Positions 47,694 through 53,068 of a DNA stretch of 53,068 nucleotides are shown piece by piece. A program made the position numbers and the translations under genes. The notes below the pieces were generated by a model that saw only the letters and a list, made by a program, of their open reading frames with translations, searched no databases and had not been told where the DNA came from. Every line of letters begins with the position of its first letter. Within the stretch, counting starts at the first letter, position 1. The stretch spans positions 1 through 53,068 of the forward strand of contig QXZH01000055.1 of the NCBI GenBank assembly GCA_009886465.1. Direction: 5' to 3'. Source of the DNA: Opitutaceae bacterium (lineage in GTDB: Bacteria > Verrucomicrobiota > Verrucomicrobiia > Opitutales > Coraliomargaritaceae).

Positions 47694-47730
47694 TTCGCAC
47701 AACAGGTCGTGCCACTCGTCCCGAACGCTA

Positions 47731-48141
47731 CTACCTTCTGCGGCCTTTGGCCAGCTTTTGAGCGATCAGGAACTGAACACTCTTTTCGAGGGCTTCAAGT
47801 TGTTCGTAATCGACGCCTTCTTCCTCGGCGGCACGAAGGGCTTCCTGCGCTTTGACTTGAGCCAGTTCAACAGCGCCAAGGTCGATTTCGGCGACGTCTA
47901 TGGCGGCTTCGGTTAATACAGAGATCGTATTGCCCAAGACCTTGGCGAAACCGTGATCGACGGCGATAAACTCGGTGCCACTCTCCTTGATGACCTTTAA
48001 CTCGCCAGCGACGATCTTCGTCACAATTGGGATGTGACCTGTCAAGATGCCGGCTTCACCCGACTCCGTCGGTAAGACGACTTGAGTGGCCTCAGTGCTG
48101 AGGACTTTTGCGTCGGGCGTGATGATTTCTAGAGTGATCAT
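47731..48141 (-). CDS. atpC: ATP synthase epsilon subunit
   Basis: 136-residue F1 central-stalk subunit. The N-terminal beta-sandwich includes ITPDAKVLSTEATQVVLPTESGEAGILTGH cut across its usual EGEFGILPGH motif, and the C-terminal helical hairpin is residues ~88-136 (EIDLGAVELAQVKAQEALRAA onward). Epsilon couples rotation and inhibits wasteful ATP hydrolysis. It is the last gene of the atp operon, with 71 bp, including a heptad repeat, between it and atpD. Confidence 0.95.
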   Translation of the reverse strand: MITLEIITPDAKVLSTEATQVVLPTESGEAGILTGHIPIVTKIVAGELKVIKESGTEFIAVDHGFAKVLGNTISVLTEAAIDVAEIDLGAVELAQVKAQEALRAAEEEGVDYEQLEALEKSVQFLIAQKLAKGRRR

Positions 48142-48168
48142 TTTGATTAAAACTAGGATTTAAGAAAT

Positions 48169-48196
48169 GCTTTCTTTTTTCCTATTTCTTATTTCC
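48169..48196 (-). repeat. Degenerate 7-bp purine repeat between atpD and atpC
   Basis: On the minus strand: G, GAAATAA, GAAATAG, GAAAAAA, GAAAGC in 7-bp register, ~30 bp upstream of the atpC start. It is a more A-rich relative of the GAAGNNA arrays. Confidence 0.6.
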
Positions 48197-48212
48197 GGAA
48201 GCTGACTACCGC

Positions 48213-50560
<2,348 letters not shown>

Positions 50561-50601
50561 CTATTTTAGAGTGTCAGAGTTCAAAGGACAAATGGTAGCG
50601 A

Positions 50602-52146
50602 TTAAGCTGAAAACCCCGTCTTCCACTCTTCGAGTGATGACTTTAGAGCGGCTTCGGATTCGTCGCTGATTGCTTTGTCGCCACGGATTGCATCCATGAC
50701 TTTAGAGCCACGAGTTTCGAGGAACTCGCGAAGACTGGAAGTCGCTTCAACAATTTTTGCGACTTCAATCGCGTCGAAGAAACCGTTTTGCACAGCATAG
50801 ATCAATGAGGACTGAACTTCGACCGGGATAGGGTTGAAGGCAGTTTGCTTGAAGAGCTCAACCACACGTGCCCCACGCTCAAGTTGAGCCTTGGTCTTCG
50901 CGTCGAGGTCAGAACCAAACTGAGCGAATGCCGCAAGCTCGCGGAACTGTGCGAGCTGAAGCTTCACCTTGCCAGCTACCTTCTTGATTGCCTTGATCTG
51001 GGCTGCAGAACCAACACGAGAAACGGAAAGACCAACCGATACCGCTGGGCGGATACCTTGATTAAATAAATCAGTTTCGAGGAAGACCTGCCCGTCTGTA
51101 ATCGAAATCACATTGGTAGGAATGTAAGCTGAAACATCGCCTGCTTGAGTTTCAATGATCGGAAGCGCTGTAAGCGAACCGTTACCGTTGGCTTCATTTA
51201 CACGGGCAGAGCGCTCGAGTAGGCGTGAATGGAGATAAAAAACATCACCAGGATACGCTTCACGGCCGGAAGGGCGCTTAAGTATCAAGGAAATTTGACG
51301 ATAGGCAACCGCTTGCTTGGAAAGGTCATCGTAGACGATGAGCGCATCCATGCCATTATTCATGAAGAACTCACCCATCGATGCGCCAGAGAATGGTGCG
51401 ATATATTGGTTGGCAGGATTGTCACCGGCAGAAGCAGCAACGATAATGGTGTATTCCATCGCACCTGCTCTCTCAAGGACAGCAATGGTGCGAGCAATGT
51501 TCGAATTCTTCTGACCAACGGCAACGTAGATTGAGTAAACTGGACGGAAATTTTCTGGGAAAGTGCCGTCTTCGTTACGATGCTGGTTGTTGATCTTCGC
51601 CTGATTGATGATCGTGTCGATCGCGATGGTGGTCTTACCCGTCGAGCGGTCACCAATGATAAGCTCACGTTGACCACGGCCGATGGGAATCATCGAGTCG
51701 ATCGACATGATGCCCGTCTGCATCGGCTGATCGACTGATTTGCGTGGAATAATGCCAGGTGCGACTTGGTCGACTGGATAGGTTTCGCTGGAGTTAATTG
51801 GACCCTTGCCGTCGATTGGATTACCAATCGCGTCAACCACACGGCCAAGAAGCCCCATGCCGACTGGCACGGAAAGTAGGCGCCCAGTTGTGGAGGCTTC
51901 ATCACCTTCCTTCAGCTTGGAGTAGTCCCCTAAAATAACGCAACCGACTTCATCTTCTTCAAGATTCAAGGCGATTCCGAAGACGCCCTGACCGAAATCG
52001 ATCATTTCGTTATACATAGCGCCGGACAAGCCTTCAAGCTTGGCGACGCCATCTGCGATGGCCACAATCCGACCGGTGTTAGATTTGACAGCGCCAGCTT
52101 GGAAGCCAGCGATTTCGTTTTCAATTTGTTCGACTATAGAGCTCAT
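50602..52146 (-). CDS. atpA: ATP synthase alpha subunit
   Basis: 514-residue non-catalytic F1 subunit. Nucleotide loop GDRSTGKT at 165-172 (usual GDRQTGKT), [13 protein letters not shown] [38 protein letters not shown] [15 protein letters not shown] and the [11 protein letters not shown] motif. The N-terminus [14 protein letters not shown] is the region that docks the delta subunit. It lies 41 bp after atpH. Confidence 0.98.
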   Translation of the reverse strand: MSSIVEQIENEIAGFQAGAVKSNTGRIVAIADGVAKLEGLSGAMYNEMIDFGQGVFGIALNLEEDEVGCVILGDYSKLKEGDEASTTGRLLSVPVGMGLLGRVVDAIGNPIDGKGPINSSETYPVDQVAPGIIPRKSVDQPMQTGIMSIDSMIPIGRGQRELIIGDRSTGKTTIAIDTIINQAKINNQHRNEDGTFPENFRPVYSIYVAVGQKNSNIARTIAVLERAGAMEYTIIVAASAGDNPANQYIAPFSGASMGEFFMNNGMDALIVYDDLSKQAVAYRQISLILKRPSGREAYPGDVFYLHSRLLERSARVNEANGNGSLTALPIIETQAGDVSAYIPTNVISITDGQVFLETDLFNQGIRPAVSVGLSVSRVGSAAQIKAIKKVAGKVKLQLAQFRELAAFAQFGSDLDAKTKAQLERGARVVELFKQTAFNPIPVEVQSSLIYAVQNGFFDAIEVAKIVEATSSLREFLETRGSKVMDAIRGDKAISDESEAALKSSLEEWKTGFSA

Positions 52147-52187
52147 GAGAAACTGTTGTTAAGAGAAGTATAAAGGTTAGAGAGTTG

Positions 52188-52583
52188 TTAGTTAACACTT
52201 TCAGCGAGGCGCTGAAGACGACCGGCTACGGACGCATCATAGACATCGTCGCCTACCCGTACACGCACGCCAGCGATTAGAGAAGTATCTTGTTGAGTGA
52301 TTGCACTGACGGGGCGGTTGTAAAGCTTTGAAAATTGCGCTTCAATCGCACTCAGTGCATCGCCGCTCAGCCCGACTGGCGTTGAAACGACCGCGGTCTG
52401 GAGAGCGACCTCACGGCGAAGATAGTTGAGGAAAGTCTTGAGGACTGCAAGGTGATGGCGGTGCTGCACCTGCCGGAAGCCAGCGAGGACTTCGCCTACT
52501 TTGGATTCAGTCACGACTCCGTCGTCCTTCGAAAGCTCAACGAGCTTCTTGGCTAACTTAGTGGTCTTTTGGTCGCGCTTCAT
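52188..52583 (-). CDS. atpH: ATP synthase delta subunit, unusually short
   Basis: 131 residues against ~175-180 for most bacterial delta (OSCP) subunits. The conserved C-terminal part is intact: ALQTAVVSTPVGLS, then LYNRPVSAITQQDTSLIAGVRVRVGDDVYDASVAGRLQRL. The N-terminal six-helix domain that binds subunit alpha appears shortened to ~70 residues (TKLAKKLVELSKDDGVV through HLAVLKTFLNYL). No frameshift or internal stop is visible, and flanking genes are normally spaced (41 bp to atpA, 21 bp to atpF). The assignment rests on the C-terminal pattern and operon position. Confidence 0.9.
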   Translation of the reverse strand: MKRDQKTTKLAKKLVELSKDDGVVTESKVGEVLAGFRQVQHRHHLAVLKTFLNYLRREVALQTAVVSTPVGLSGDALSAIEAQFSKLYNRPVSAITQQDTSLIAGVRVRVGDDVYDASVAGRLQRLAESVN

Positions 52584-52604
52584 CTCAATAGAAAAACGTT
52601 CCGC

Positions 52605-53068
52605 TTAGTTGCCAGCGCTGGCCAATTCTTTGGCAGCGGAATCAGAGAATGTTTGCTTTTCTGCATCCGAAAGATCGCGAGACAATACAGTTGCAGAAGT
52701 TGCGACCACGAGCCGCGCTACTTCTTGACGAACATCGGAAAGCATTTTTTGGCGCTCCAGCTCAGTCGCTTCGCTCGCCTTGCGGATGATTGCTTCAGCT
52801 TGGGCCGCAGCTTCTTGTGTTTTTTGCTCAATCATCTCCTTAGATTGCTCGCGAGATTCTGCTAAGATACCTTGTGCAGCTACAGCGGCTTCCTTGATCT
52901 TTTCAGCACGTTCACGCTCAGCAGCTGCGAGTTGTACTTTCATTTCTTCAGCATACTGAAGACCATCGGCGATTTTCTGTTGGCGTTCATCCAGGGTCGC
53001 AGAGATTGGTTTGACGGCAAATTTGTAGAGAACAAAAGCAACAATGCAGAAATTGACCATCTGCGCGA
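52605..53068 (-). CDS. atpF: ATP synthase b subunit, 5' end cut by the window edge
   Basis: Peripheral-stalk subunit. The visible part starts mid-way through the N-terminal membrane helix ([18 protein letters not shown]), followed by a long charged amphipathic coil ([19 protein letters not shown] ... ) that spans to F1. The frame remains open at the right edge with two further residues (A, Q) before the internal Met at 53060, matching the usual ...AQMVNF start of the helix, so that Met is not the start. atpE and atpB are expected just outside. Confidence 0.92.
   Translation of the reverse strand, partial: AQMVNFCIVAFVLYKFAVKPISATLDERQQKIADGLQYAEEMKVQLAAAERERAEKIKEAAVAAQGILAESREQSKEMIEQKTQEAAAQAEAIIRKASEATELERQKMLSDVRQEVARLVVATSATVLSRDLSDAEKQTFSDSAAKELASAGN

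Overview
This is a gene-dense, housekeeping-rich chromosomal segment of a Gram-negative bacterium, most likely a verrucomicrobial member of the class Opitutae (Coraliomargarita/Puniceicoccaceae-like). The lineage is inferred from gene content: a MurC-MurB fusion protein, olefin-pathway genes oleC and oleD, a short ATP synthase delta subunit, and start codons that mostly lack a Shine-Dalgarno sequence. No rRNA, tRNA, CRISPR array, insertion sequence, prophage or integrase-associated island was seen.

Layout. 1-1806 (+): the 3' end of a pyruvate dehydrogenase E2 gene with a strong terminator, a YkoF-like thiamine-binding protein and peptide deformylase. 1875-13115 (-): a lactonase, then (reading right to left) tsaD, murD, a LysM protein, ftsW, murG, murC-murB, ddl and ftsQ. 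This is a partial division and cell-wall (dcw) cluster with several 4-bp stop/start overlaps; ftsA and ftsZ do not follow ftsQ. 13183-19765: a MidA-type methyltransferase, rpmB, a XerC/D recombinase, argA, a small unknown protein, a phosphopantetheinyl transferase, ppk2, and rplU-rpmA. 19923-26990 (-): priA, a TPR protein, a DEAD-box helicase, mgtE, pdxH and trxB. 27306-32909: a ParE-type topoisomerase subunit and a YheT-type hydrolase, then thrC and lysC (aspartate family) on the other strand. 33158-35607 (+): pyrH, frr and proB. 35648-39146 (-): oleC, oleD and a PhnP-like metallo-hydrolase. 39331-41799 (+): ppx/gppA, tdk and an rRNA-type methyltransferase. 41975-45569 (-): a MarR regulator, a CrtI/RetSat-like FAD oxidoreductase and isochorismate synthase. 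45720-47693 (+): a UvrD/PcrA helicase. 47731-53068 (-): the F1Fo ATP synthase genes atpC, D, G, A, H and F, with atpF running off the right edge.

Together the genes cover peptidoglycan synthesis and division, translation, replication restart and repair, amino-acid synthesis (Arg, Thr/Lys, Pro), polyphosphate turnover and energy conversion. The least ordinary parts are the oleCD locus without oleA or oleB, the marR/FAD-oxidoreductase/menF region with palindromes over promoter-like sequences, a family of degenerate 7-bp purine repeats (GAAGNNA) in at least four intergenic gaps, and the rearranged dcw cluster. No clearly new multi-gene system was found; the candidates are small-scale and are ranked below.
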